A DNA stretch of 64,000 nt, taken from assembly GCA_904418995.1 (NCBI GenBank), contig CAJFQF010000003.1, positions 248,001 to 312,000 of the forward strand. Direction: 5' to 3'. Source of the stretch: Heritagella_A intestinalis (GTDB taxonomy: Bacteria > Bacillota > Clostridia > Oscillospirales > Acutalibacteraceae). The notes beneath the pieces are model-generated. The model was not told the DNA's origin. It saw nothing but the letters and a program-made list of their open reading frames with translations, and searched no databases. A program made the translations under genes and the position numbers. Below are positions 8,222-15,782 of the stretch, piece by piece (position 1 is the first letter of the stretch; each line of letters opens with the position of its first letter).

Positions 8222-9205
8222 ATGAATATTTACAGGCCGTCTGAAACCTGCGGATGCAATTGCCAGCGCTGGCCCAGTAATCCCTCCTGCTCTCCCTGCT
8301 GCCCACCGTCTACCTGTTGTGTGCCTGGCCCCAGAGGCCCTATAGGCCCAACCGGCCCACAGGGCGTGCAGGGGATGCAGGGGATTGAAGGCCCCACCGG
8401 CCCCACTGGTGCCACTGGCGTTACCGGCCCGACCGGCCCCACTGGTGTAACTGGCGTCACTGGCCCGACCGGCCCCACCGGTGCAACTGGCGTCACTGGC
8501 CCGACCGGCCCCACTGGTGCAACTGGTGTTACCGGCCCGACCGGCCCCACTGGTGCAACTGGCGTCACCGGCCCGACCGGCCCCACTGGTGTCACTGGCG
8601 TCACCGGCCCAACCGGCCCCACTGGATCCGCAGGAACAACCGGCACAGCGGCTACCGTGCGGGTGGGAACCGTTACTACCGGTGATCCCAATACCCAAGC
8701 AGCTGTGACCAACTCCGGAACCGAGCAGAATGCCGTGTTGGATTTCACCATTCCTCGAGGCAGCGATGGCAGCAATGCGCCGGTTCAGCTGCTTTCCGCT
8801 TATTCTACGCCGCCGCAGACCGGGGCAACGGGAACGGTCTTTTTGTTCGACCGGAATGCCGCGTCATACGGGAATGCCATTACGCATACCAATGGAAGTG
8901 GAAGTTTTTCGATTCAGCAGCCGGGGGTTTATTTAGCTTCTTTTAACGGTTCCATCGGCCCTGCGTCCGGCGTTACCTTCCCCATGAATGTGGGGGTTTC
9001 CCTGACCCAGGGCGGGACTGCCATTCCGGGAGCATCCTCCCAGCACACCTTCCACACCTCTTCGGACACCGCTACGGTAGCGTTTACCGCGCCGGTTACC
9101 GTTTCCTCCGCGCCTTCTTCTCTGGAAGTCGTAGGTTCGGCAGGCTCCTATTTCTATAGCACCATTTCCCTGACATTGTACCGCTTAGGGGACATTCCGT
9201 CTTAA
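8222..9205 (+). CDS. Collagen-like (BclA-type) triple-helix repeat protein
   Basis: The 327-residue protein has three parts. The N-terminal segment (1-33) is rich in Cys (CGCNC, SPCCPPSTCC) and could cross-link or anchor the protein. Residues 34-150 are Gly-X-Y collagen repeats, mostly GPTGPTGATGVT. The remainder is a C1q/TNF-like jelly-roll region with a trimerising role in such proteins, ending SLTLYRLGD. There is no classical signal peptide, as is usual for exosporium filament proteins assembled by the mother cell. GGAG precedes ATG 8222. Threonines in the repeats are likely glycosylation sites, and a glycosyltransferase gene follows. A general surface-fibre role outside spores is the alternative. 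Confidence 0.85.
   Translation: MNIYRPSETCGCNCQRWPSNPSCSPCCPPSTCCVPGPRGPIGPTGPQGVQGMQGIEGPTGPTGATGVTGPTGPTGVTGVTGPTGPTGATGVTGPTGPTGATGVTGPTGPTGATGVTGPTGPTGVTGVTGPTGPTGSAGTTGTAATVRVGTVTTGDPNTQAAVTNSGTEQNAVLDFTIPRGSDGSNAPVQLLSAYSTPPQTGATGTVFLFDRNAASYGNAITHTNGSGSFSIQQPGVYLASFNGSIGPASGVTFPMNVGVSLTQGGTAIPGASSQHTFHTSSDTATVAFTAPVTVSSAPSSLEVVGSAGSYFYSTISLTLYRLGDIPS
8390..8605 (+). repeat. Tandem 36-bp repeat (six copies) within the collagen-like gene
   Basis: Six in-frame copies of a 36-bp unit encode GPTGPTG(A/V)TGVT; a seventh degenerate copy ends in GSAGTTG. Copies differ mainly at third codon positions (GTAACT/GCAACT, GTTACC/GTCACT), so the number of units may vary between strains by slippage. 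Confidence 0.9.
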
Positions 9206-9230
9206 AAAAGAACCGATAGAAAATCATTGA

Positions 9231-9274
9231 GGAAGGGAAGCCAAAGGGTCTGCGGCTCCCCTTCCTTTTGTTTT
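9231..9274 (+). terminator. Intrinsic terminator after the collagen-like gene
   Basis: GGAAGGGAAGCC and GGCTCCCCTTCC form a stem with one mismatch, followed by TTTTGTTTT. Confidence 0.8.
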
Positions 9275-9287
9275 AGGAGGGGTGTAC

Positions 9288-10409
9288 ATGGTCACCGTCA
9301 GCCTTTGTATGATCGTCAAAAATGAGGAAGCGGTTCTGGCCCGCTGTTTGGATTCTGTCAGGGACCTGGTAGAGGAAATCCTCATTGCCGATACCGGCAG
9401 CAGCGACAGGACAGCGGAAATCGCCCGGCAGTATACGCCCTTGGTGTTTTTCTTTCCCTGGCAGGACGACTTTTCCGCAGCGCGGAATGCATCCTTTGCC
9501 CGGGCCAGAATGGATTACTGCCTGTGGCTGGATGCGGACGATGTGATCGAAGAGGAGGATAGGGCCCGGTTCCTGGCGCTGAAAGAGTCCCTTTCCCCGG
9601 ACGTGGATGTGGTGATGCTTCCCTATCACGGGGCGGTGGATGAACAGGGGCGGCCCACCCTCACCTATTACCGGGAGAGGCTGCTCCGACGGGAAAAAGG
9701 GTTCCGGTGGCAGGGAGCGGTTCATGAATCCATTCCCCCTCAGGGAAATATTCTGTACAGCGATGCGGCAATTACCCATCGGAAGCTCCATTCTGGGGAT
9801 TCCGGGCGGAACCTGCGGATCTATCAGGGGCTTTTGGCCCGGGGGGAGGCCCTTTCTCCACGGGACCAATTCTATTATGGCCGGGAGCTGTTTTATCACC
9901 AGCGGTATGGGGAGGCCTGCCGGGTGCTGGAAGGCTTTTTGGATGCCGGGGAGGGCTGGAAGGAAAACTGCCTGGAAGCCTGCCGGGTGCTCTCCCAATG
10001 CCGCCGGGCCATGGGGGAACCGGGAGCCGCTTTGGCAGCCCTGCTCCGGGGCTTGGAATACGGCCCGCCAAGGGGAGAGTTTTGCTGCGACATAGGGGGC
10101 GCCTTTTTTGAGAAAAAGGACTATGAAACGGCGCTGTTTTGGTATGACGCCGCTGCCCGGCAGAGCCCCGACATCCAAACCGGCGGGTTTGTCCAGCCGG
10201 ACTGCTACGGCTATATCCCCTGGCTGCAAATGAGCGTGTGCTGGTACTGGCTGGGAGACCTGGAAAAGGCCGTCCAGTGCAACGAAAGGGCGGAAACTTT
10301 CCGTCCCGGCGACTTGGCCTGCCGGCAGAACCGGGCCTTTTATCAGGAACAGCAGGGAGGGGCGTCTCCCGGAATTGATGGTTGCCCCTTGGAAGAGAAG
10401 CGGGTATAA
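9288..10409 (+). CDS. Family 2 glycosyltransferase with TPR-like C-terminal region
   Basis: The 373-residue protein has a GT-A fold N-terminus with SLCMIVKNEEAVLARCLDSV, the IADTGSSDRTAEIA nucleotide-binding element and the DxD-type metal site LWLDADDVIEEED. An HRKLHSG segment follows, then helical repeats resembling TPRs from about residue 185, the layout of SunS-like and tetratricopeptide glycosyltransferases. No membrane segment is seen, so it acts in the cytoplasm. ATG 9288 is 7 bp after AGGAGG and is preferred to the overlapping GTG at 9282. Lying directly after the collagen-like gene, it is a candidate for glycosylating its Thr-rich repeats, although a terminator separates them. Confidence 0.86.
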   Translation: MVTVSLCMIVKNEEAVLARCLDSVRDLVEEILIADTGSSDRTAEIARQYTPLVFFFPWQDDFSAARNASFARARMDYCLWLDADDVIEEEDRARFLALKESLSPDVDVVMLPYHGAVDEQGRPTLTYYRERLLRREKGFRWQGAVHESIPPQGNILYSDAAITHRKLHSGDSGRNLRIYQGLLARGEALSPRDQFYYGRELFYHQRYGEACRVLEGFLDAGEGWKENCLEACRVLSQCRRAMGEPGAALAALLRGLEYGPPRGEFCCDIGGAFFEKKDYETALFWYDAAARQSPDIQTGGFVQPDCYGYIPWLQMSVCWYWLGDLEKAVQCNERAETFRPGDLACRQNRAFYQEQQGGASPGIDGCPLEEKRV

Positions 10410-10476
10410 TAGAAAAGATAAAGATTGAAAAGATACAGATTTTGGAGATTGGAAAATGAAAAGAGGATGTGACGGT

Positions 10477-11649
10477 ATGGGGGCAAATCAGGTTTGCGGA
10501 ATTATTGTGGCAGCGGGGAGTTCCTCCCGGATGGGAGGGGAAACCCCAAAGCAGTTTATAGAGCTGCTGGGGGAGCCGCTGCTTTGCCACACCCTCCGGG
10601 CGTTTGAACAGGCCCGGCAGATACAGGAGATTGTCGTGGTGTGCCGCTTGGAGGATCAGGACATGGTAGAGCGGCTGACAGCTCCCTTTGCTAAAGTGCG
10701 GGCAGTGGTGCCCGGCGGGGCTACCCGGCAGGAATCCGTGCGGGAAGGGGTAAAAGCGGCGGAGGGCGCCGATCTGGTGGCCATCCATGACGGCGCCCGG
10801 CCCCTGGTAACCCCTGAGGAGATCGACCAGGTGGTGGTGGACGCCCGGGCCTGGGGAGCTTCTTCCCTGGCAGTGCCGGTAGTGGATACCATCAAAGAAG
10901 TAGGGGAAGGGGAGCTGGTTTCCCACACGCCGGACCGGGCCTCCCTGCGGGCGGTGCAGACGCCCCAGGTATTTTTCCGGGAGGAATATTTGACGGCCTT
11001 GGCCAAAGCCCAGGCGGCAGGCCAGGATTTTACCGACGACTGCCAGCTCATGGAGTTCTCCGGCCGGCAGGTGCATTTGTGCCCCGGGGAGCGGAGCAAT
11101 CTGAAGGTCACCACCCCGGAAGACCTGTTGTTTGCCCGGGCGATTTTGGAGGAGCGCCGGAAGACCCCTTCCATGCCCCGTATGCGGGTGGGCCATGGCT
11201 ATGACGTGCATCGGCTGGTGCCCGACCGCAGGCTGATTTTAGGCGGCGTGGAGATTCCCTGGGAAAAGGGCCTTTTGGGCCACTCTGACGCCGATGTACT
11301 GGCCCATGCCGTGGCGGATTCCCTGCTGGGGGCGGCGGCCTTGGGGGACATCGGCAAGCTCTTCCCGGATACAGACCCGGCCTATGCCGGCGCCGACAGT
11401 CTGGTCCTTTTGGGGCAGGTGTGCCGGGTAGTCCGGGAGCAGGGCCATGAAATCCTGAACCTGGACGCTACGATTCTGGCCCAGGCGCCCAAGCTCCGGC
11501 CCCATATTGACGCGATGCGCAAGAACCTGGCCGCCGCCTGCGGCATCTCGCCCCACTGGGTCAGCGTCAAGGCCACCACAGAGGAGGGCTTGGGCTTCAC
11601 CGGTTCCGGAGAGGGCATTGCCGCCCATTGTGTCTGTTTATTGCTCTAA
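10477..11649 (+). CDS. ispDF: Bifunctional IspD/IspF (MEP isoprenoid pathway)
   Basis: This fused enzyme catalyses two non-consecutive steps of the methylerythritol phosphate pathway. The IspD half (to about residue 230) converts MEP and CTP to CDP-ME and shows IIVAAGSSSRMG, a KQF motif, AIHDGARPL and VKVTTPEDL-type sequence. The IspF half makes the cyclodiphosphate MEcPP and shows VGHGYDVHRL and LGHSDADVLAHAVADSLLGAAALGDIGKLFPD with metal-binding Asp/His. ATG 10477 has AGAGG 10 bp upstream and starts five residues before the conserved strand; ATG 10456 is possible. IspE, the step between, is not in the window. Confidence 0.95.
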   Translation: MGANQVCGIIVAAGSSSRMGGETPKQFIELLGEPLLCHTLRAFEQARQIQEIVVVCRLEDQDMVERLTAPFAKVRAVVPGGATRQESVREGVKAAEGADLVAIHDGARPLVTPEEIDQVVVDARAWGASSLAVPVVDTIKEVGEGELVSHTPDRASLRAVQTPQVFFREEYLTALAKAQAAGQDFTDDCQLMEFSGRQVHLCPGERSNLKVTTPEDLLFARAILEERRKTPSMPRMRVGHGYDVHRLVPDRRLILGGVEIPWEKGLLGHSDADVLAHAVADSLLGAAALGDIGKLFPDTDPAYAGADSLVLLGQVCRVVREQGHEILNLDATILAQAPKLRPHIDAMRKNLAAACGISPHWVSVKATTEEGLGFTGSGEGIAAHCVCLLL

Positions 11650-11777
11650 GGGGGCAGATTTCCACAGGCCTGCATATTCTGAAAAGAGCGGGGGCCTTTT
11701 CCTTTTTAGGGCTGCCGGAGCGGAAGACCGTCGGCAGTCCGGAGGGTTCCCCAAATTTCAGAGAGGTGGTCTTTCGG

Positions 11778-12005
11778 ATGGAAAAACCTGTAATACAGGT
11801 CAGTTCCGTCACATATGCAATAAAAAGCCGCGACCTGCTGTTCCGTTATGGGATCAGGGCCTATGTGGAGCGAAGCACCCGTTCCAGCAGGGCCGGCTGC
11901 GGATACGGCTTATATGTGCCGGAAAATACAGACCGGGCGGAGCAGATCCTCCGCCGGGCGCATATACGGGTGCTGGGCAGGATAGAAAGGTCGGAGATGC
12001 GATGA
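11778..12005 (+). CDS. DUF3343 small protein (putative S/Se carrier)
   Basis: The 75-residue protein matches DUF3343, annotated as a putative Se/S carrier with a TusA-like outline: VIQVSSVTYAIKSRDLL near the N-terminus and the conserved SRAGCGYGLYV with Cys41. ATG 11778 is preceded by GAGAGGTGG. Its TGA overlaps the ATG of the cysteine desulfurase (ATGA at 12002-12005), so translation is coupled. I infer that it accepts persulfide sulfur, or selenium, from the desulfurase on Cys41. The downstream acceptor is not visible. Confidence 0.8.
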   Translation: MEKPVIQVSSVTYAIKSRDLLFRYGIRAYVERSTRSSRAGCGYGLYVPENTDRAEQILRRAHIRVLGRIERSEMR

Positions 12006-13141
12006 TCTATCTGGACAATGGGGCAACAACGTTTCCCAAGCCGCCGGCAGTCCGGGGAGCCGTTGCCCGGGCGCTGCAAAAGCTGGGCGCCAATCCCGGC
12101 CGGGGCGGCTATCCCATGAGCATGGCTGCTGCGGAAGAAGTGTACGCCTGCCGCCAGGCGGCCTCGGAATTCTTTCACGGAGACGGGCCGGAAACAGTAG
12201 TGTTTCCCCTGAACTGCACCCAGGGCATCAATATGGTGCTCAAGGGCTGGCTGCGGCTTGGAGATCATGTGGTGGTTTCGGATTTGGAGCACAACGCCGT
12301 CATGCGGCCCCTGGAAGCCCTGCGGGAAAGAGGCGTCTCCTATACGATGGCCCATGTGACCATTGGCGACCACGACGCCACCCTGGATGCCTTCCGCCGG
12401 GCGCTGACAGCCAAAACCCGGCTGATTTTCTGCACCCATGCCTCCAATGTGTGGGGCGCCCGCCTGCCGGTAGAGCGCATCGCGGCCATGGCCCGGGAAT
12501 ACGGGATTCCCTTTGGTCTGGATTGCGCCCAGAGCGCCGGCATCCTGCCCTTGGACATGGAGGGCATGGGCATTGATTTCCTGTGCGCGGCGGGGCACAA
12601 AGGGCTTTATGGGCCTATGGGCACAGGGGTGCTCCTGACGTCCAAACCCCTGGCGACTATTCTGGAAGGCGGGACGGGCACAAACTCCCTGGCCATGCGC
12701 CAGCCGGAGGAAATGCCGGAGCGCCTGGAGAGCGGTACCCTCAATGTGCCGGGGATTGCCGGGCTGCGGGCTGGGATTGCATTTGTAAAAGCGCGCCGGG
12801 AAAACATTTACCGCCACGAGATGCGGTATGTGCAGATGCTGTACGACCGGCTGAAGCAGATTCCCCAGGTGGTCCTCTATACGCCCCGGCCGGACCCCCG
12901 GTATTTTGCCCCGGTGCTTTCCTGCAATATCCGGGAAATGCCCAGCGAAGAGGTGGGCGCACTGCTGGGCCGTCAGGGCATCGCCGTGCGGGCAGGGCTT
13001 CACTGCGCCCCGGCAGCCCACCGGGCCATGGGGACCTTGGAGCAGGGGGCGGTGCGGATAGCGCCTTCTGCTTTCAGCAGTTTTGAGGAGATTGAGCAGG
13101 TCGCCGCCGGGTTCCGGAATATTGTCCGCAGCCGCCGGTAA
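12002..13141 (+). CDS. Class V aminotransferase-fold cysteine desulfurase
   Basis: The 379-residue PLP enzyme is of the SufS/CsdA-like group that releases sulfur from cysteine as a protein persulfide (selenium from selenocysteine is also possible). The start MIYLDNGATTFPKP is typical. Other motifs are SDLEHNAVMRPL, FGLDCAQSAGILPLD and AAGHKGLYGPMGTG with PLP lysine K200. The catalytic-type cysteine is C335 in RAGLHCAPAAH, and the late SGTLNVPG motif is present. The frame is open far upstream, overlapping ispDF in another frame, but ATG 12002 begins the conserved region and overlaps the DUF3343 stop. No IscU/SufU scaffold gene is adjacent, which argues for a carrier-specific role. Confidence 0.9.
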   Translation: MIYLDNGATTFPKPPAVRGAVARALQKLGANPGRGGYPMSMAAAEEVYACRQAASEFFHGDGPETVVFPLNCTQGINMVLKGWLRLGDHVVVSDLEHNAVMRPLEALRERGVSYTMAHVTIGDHDATLDAFRRALTAKTRLIFCTHASNVWGARLPVERIAAMAREYGIPFGLDCAQSAGILPLDMEGMGIDFLCAAGHKGLYGPMGTGVLLTSKPLATILEGGTGTNSLAMRQPEEMPERLESGTLNVPGIAGLRAGIAFVKARRENIYRHEMRYVQMLYDRLKQIPQVVLYTPRPDPRYFAPVLSCNIREMPSEEVGALLGRQGIAVRAGLHCAPAAHRAMGTLEQGAVRIAPSAFSSFEEIEQVAAGFRNIVRSRR

Positions 13142-13196
13142 GGGGATGCCCTGTTTCCGATTTTTAAAATTCCTGTAAAGAAATTCCGCAAAAAGA

Positions 13197-13224
13197 TTGC
13201 ATCTGGTTACAGATATGGTAGAAT
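13197..13224 (+). promoter_or_regulatory. Promoter of cdaA-cdaR
   Basis: TTGCAT (13197-13202), a 16-bp spacer and TAGAAT (13219-13224) lie about 95 bp before cdaA. Confidence 0.5.
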
Positions 13225-13320
13225 AAATTCAGAGGGAATCATAGGACAGCCGGGGGATTTCGCCTTGGCTGGAAAGAAGAGAAACACAATCCGCACGGCG
13301 GGACGGAAGGACGGAAAGCC

Positions 13321-14211
13321 ATGGAAGTAGTGATGAGCTTTATACAGCGGTATTGGGACTTATTTATCAATTTGATCCGCCAATTTACGTTTCGGGACGC
13401 CATTGATGTATTGGTGGTTTCCTTTATTATCTACAGCGGCATTAAGCTGGTGCGGGAATCTCGGGCAGAACAGCTGGTCAAAGGCCTGCTGCTGGTAGTG
13501 GTGGTCTTTTTCCTGGCCAATACCCTCCAGCTTTATATGCTTCGGGAAATCCTGATGCTGTTTTTCCAGTTTGCCTTTGTGGCGGTGCTCATTGTGTTTC
13601 AGCCGGAGCTTCGCCGTGCTTTGGAGCAGATGGGGCGCAACGGCGTCAGCAAGCCGCTTTCCCTGGCCTCAGCGCCAAAGGACGTAGAGGAGGAAATCAA
13701 AAGCCAGCGCAAGGGGATCAACGCGGCGGCAGATGCCTGCATCATTCTCCAGCGGCAGAAGATGGGCGCGCTCATTGTGTTTGAGCGGAAAACCAAACTG
13801 AAAGAAATCGTAGACACCGGCACGGTGGTGGACGCCGACCCCTCCGCGCCTTTGATTGGCAATATCTTTTTTAACAAGGCCCCTCTCCATGACGGTGCCA
13901 TGGTGATGCGGGAAGGCCGGGTTCATGCGGCGGGCTGTATCCTCCCCCTGACCAAAAATGACAGCATCAGCGTGGATTTGGGTACCCGCCACCGGGCGGC
14001 GATCGGTATGAGTGAAAACTCCGATGCCGTAGTCGTGGTGGTCTCGGAGGAAACCGGGCAGATTTCCATTGCTGTCAACGGAGTGCTCACCCGGAATTAC
14101 ACCCGGGAAACCCTGGCGAATACCCTGGAACGTCTGACGCTTCCGGAGAGCGGAACGGAGAAAAAGAGAAGCGGTATCTTCAGCGTAAGAAGGAGGGGGA
14201 AAAAAGAATGA
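13321..14211 (+). CDS. cdaA: Diadenylate cyclase CdaA
   Basis: The 296-residue membrane enzyme makes c-di-AMP from two ATP. Three transmembrane helices occupy about residues 20-95, followed by a coiled linker and the DAC domain, with LHDGAMVM (DGA motif) and TRHRAAIGMSE (RHR motif). The DGA and RHR motifs required for catalysis are intact. GGACGGAAAG lies before ATG 13321. The stop overlaps the cdaR start by ATGA (14208-14211), the usual cdaA-cdaR pairing; the glmM gene that often follows in Firmicutes is absent here. c-di-AMP controls potassium and osmolyte balance and wall integrity. Confidence 0.95.
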   Translation: MEVVMSFIQRYWDLFINLIRQFTFRDAIDVLVVSFIIYSGIKLVRESRAEQLVKGLLLVVVVFFLANTLQLYMLREILMLFFQFAFVAVLIVFQPELRRALEQMGRNGVSKPLSLASAPKDVEEEIKSQRKGINAAADACIILQRQKMGALIVFERKTKLKEIVDTGTVVDADPSAPLIGNIFFNKAPLHDGAMVMREGRVHAAGCILPLTKNDSISVDLGTRHRAAIGMSENSDAVVVVVSEETGQISIAVNGVLTRNYTRETLANTLERLTLPESGTEKKRSGIFSVRRRGKKE

Positions 14212-15566
14212 AGTGGAAAAAGTGGGGAAAAAGCAGTACTCCGAAGGAAACAGAGCAGCAGAGCCCCCGGAAAGAACCGGATGGCCAGAAGAAGAAAAGA
14301 CGCCTGAAAATTTCGGAGCTGTTTTATAACAACCATTTTGTCATGGCGTTTTCCCTGGTATGCGCCCTGATTCTTTGGTTTGTCATGGCCATGACCAATA
14401 CCACGGAGCGCCCCTGGGAAGTCAGCGGCGTGGCGGTAGACGTAGTGCTTTCGGACGCTGCGCAGCAGGCAAATCTGAAGGTATTTGAACAGTCGGATAC
14501 CACCGCTACGGTGTCGGTTACCGGCAACGGCGTTATTGTCAACCGCCTGAAAAGCTCCGACCTGACGGTGGAAGCCACCCTGACCTTGTCGGCAGAGGAA
14601 ATCCCCAACGGGCTGACCGAGTATACCCTTCCTTTGGAGCCCCGCAAAGCTGCGGGCAGTGAGTTGACAGACTATCAACTGGTGGATGTCAACCCGCAGG
14701 AAGTCACCGTGCTGGTGGACCAATATGAGGAAAAGACCTTTACCATTGAAAGCAGTTTGCAGTATGGCAGGGACAATCAGTATTTCTATAATGAACCCAG
14801 CCTTTCTTCGGAGTCTGTGACGATTTCCGGTCCCAAGAGCTCCGTGGATAAAGTCAGCCGTGTGGTAGCGGAATATGAGACCAGTGATGTGCTGACATCC
14901 ACCCGGGCCTTTACCTGCACTCTGGTGGCCTATGATGAAAACGGCAACCAGGTAGAGGACCAGTATTTGGAATACAGTATTCAGGAAGTAGACGCTACGG
15001 TGTCGGTGCTGCCCCGGGAAGAATGCGACCTGTCGCCCAACGGCATCAATATGCCGGAGAGCTTCCCAGTGAGCCGGATGTCGGTGGACCCGGCCAGTAT
15101 TGTCATTGCCGGGCCGGAGGACGCTCTGCAAAATCTGGATGCCATTGCCTTGGAGCCCGTGGACTTTTCCGAAGTGGATTTGGATCATACGACATTTACG
15201 CGGAGCATATCGCTGCCAGCTGGGTTTAAAAACATCAATAACGCCTGGGAGGCAGAGGTCACCGTTAATCTGGAGGGATATTCTCAAAAGACCTTGACCA
15301 TCAACAACCAAAATGTTGTGGTGCAGAATGCGGCGGCAGGGCAGTCTGTGGACGTCCTGACGGAGAATCTGGAAATCCAGGTAGTAGGTCCCCAGAGCCA
15401 GGTGGAGGCCCTGACAGCGGCTAATGTATATGCCAGGCTGGATATGAGCGGGCAGGCAAACTTGACGGGAGCGGCAGAGCTGCCGGTAACCATCAGCTTT
15501 ACCAATGCTTCCGGATGCTGGGCTTACGGAAAGTATACCGTCAGCGTCCAGGTGGAAAAGCAATAA
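14208..15566 (+). CDS. cdaR: CdaR, YbbR-domain regulator of CdaA
   Basis: The 452-residue protein has a basic cytoplasmic N-terminus, one transmembrane helix (about 44-62, FSLVCALILWFVMAM) and a long extracellular part built of successive YbbR domains, recognisable by repeated segments such as TVSVTGNGVIVNRL, VTISGPKSSVDKV, IVIAGPEDALQNL and IQVVGPQSQVEAL. CdaR binds CdaA in the membrane and modulates c-di-AMP synthesis. Translation is coupled to cdaA by a 4-bp overlap. An intrinsic terminator 20 bp after the stop closes the unit. Confidence 0.93.
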   Translation: MKWKKWGKSSTPKETEQQSPRKEPDGQKKKRRLKISELFYNNHFVMAFSLVCALILWFVMAMTNTTERPWEVSGVAVDVVLSDAAQQANLKVFEQSDTTATVSVTGNGVIVNRLKSSDLTVEATLTLSAEEIPNGLTEYTLPLEPRKAAGSELTDYQLVDVNPQEVTVLVDQYEEKTFTIESSLQYGRDNQYFYNEPSLSSESVTISGPKSSVDKVSRVVAEYETSDVLTSTRAFTCTLVAYDENGNQVEDQYLEYSIQEVDATVSVLPREECDLSPNGINMPESFPVSRMSVDPASIVIAGPEDALQNLDAIALEPVDFSEVDLDHTTFTRSISLPAGFKNINNAWEAEVTVNLEGYSQKTLTINNQNVVVQNAAAGQSVDVLTENLEIQVVGPQSQVEALTAANVYARLDMSGQANLTGAAELPVTISFTNASGCWAYGKYTVSVQVEKQ

Positions 15567-15587
15567 AATCATACAGTAAAAAGGCAA

Positions 15588-15636
15588 AGCCGGAGAACGC
15601 TTTCCAGAGGAAGGCTTCTCCGGCTCTTATTTTTTA
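15588..15636 (+). terminator. Intrinsic terminator after cdaR
   Basis: AGCCGGAGAA and TTCTCCGGCT flank an 18-base loop and are followed by CTTATTTTTT. Confidence 0.85.
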
Positions 15637-15705
15637 CTGCTTTTTTACAGTGCTTCGGGCTTCCTGATATTTGTGAAAAATCACCGGGAAGGACTCAGGA
15701 TGGTA

Positions 15706-15734
15706 TTGAATTGAGCGGGGGGAAATGGTACAAT
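15706..15734 (+). promoter_or_regulatory. Promoter of the recJ-rel gene run
   Basis: TTGAAT (15706-15711), 17 bp, TACAAT (15729-15734). The expected +1 near 15741 lies downstream of the earliest in-frame start of the recJ frame, which decides the recJ start in favour of GTG 15783. Confidence 0.65.
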
Positions 15735-15782
15735 ATAAAAAATATACGCGTTTGTCACAGTGTAGGGAAGAGCGGTGAGCTT

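Noticed and set aside
8390..8605. Regular repeats as a possible CRISPR array
   Set aside because: The units are directly adjacent 36-bp coding repeats without unique spacers.
8183..8775. Two minus-strand frames over the collagen repeat, one itself Gly/Ser/Ala repetitive
   Set aside because: The repeat has no stops in several frames; only the plus frame has a Gly-X-Y pattern, a start site and a folded C-terminus.
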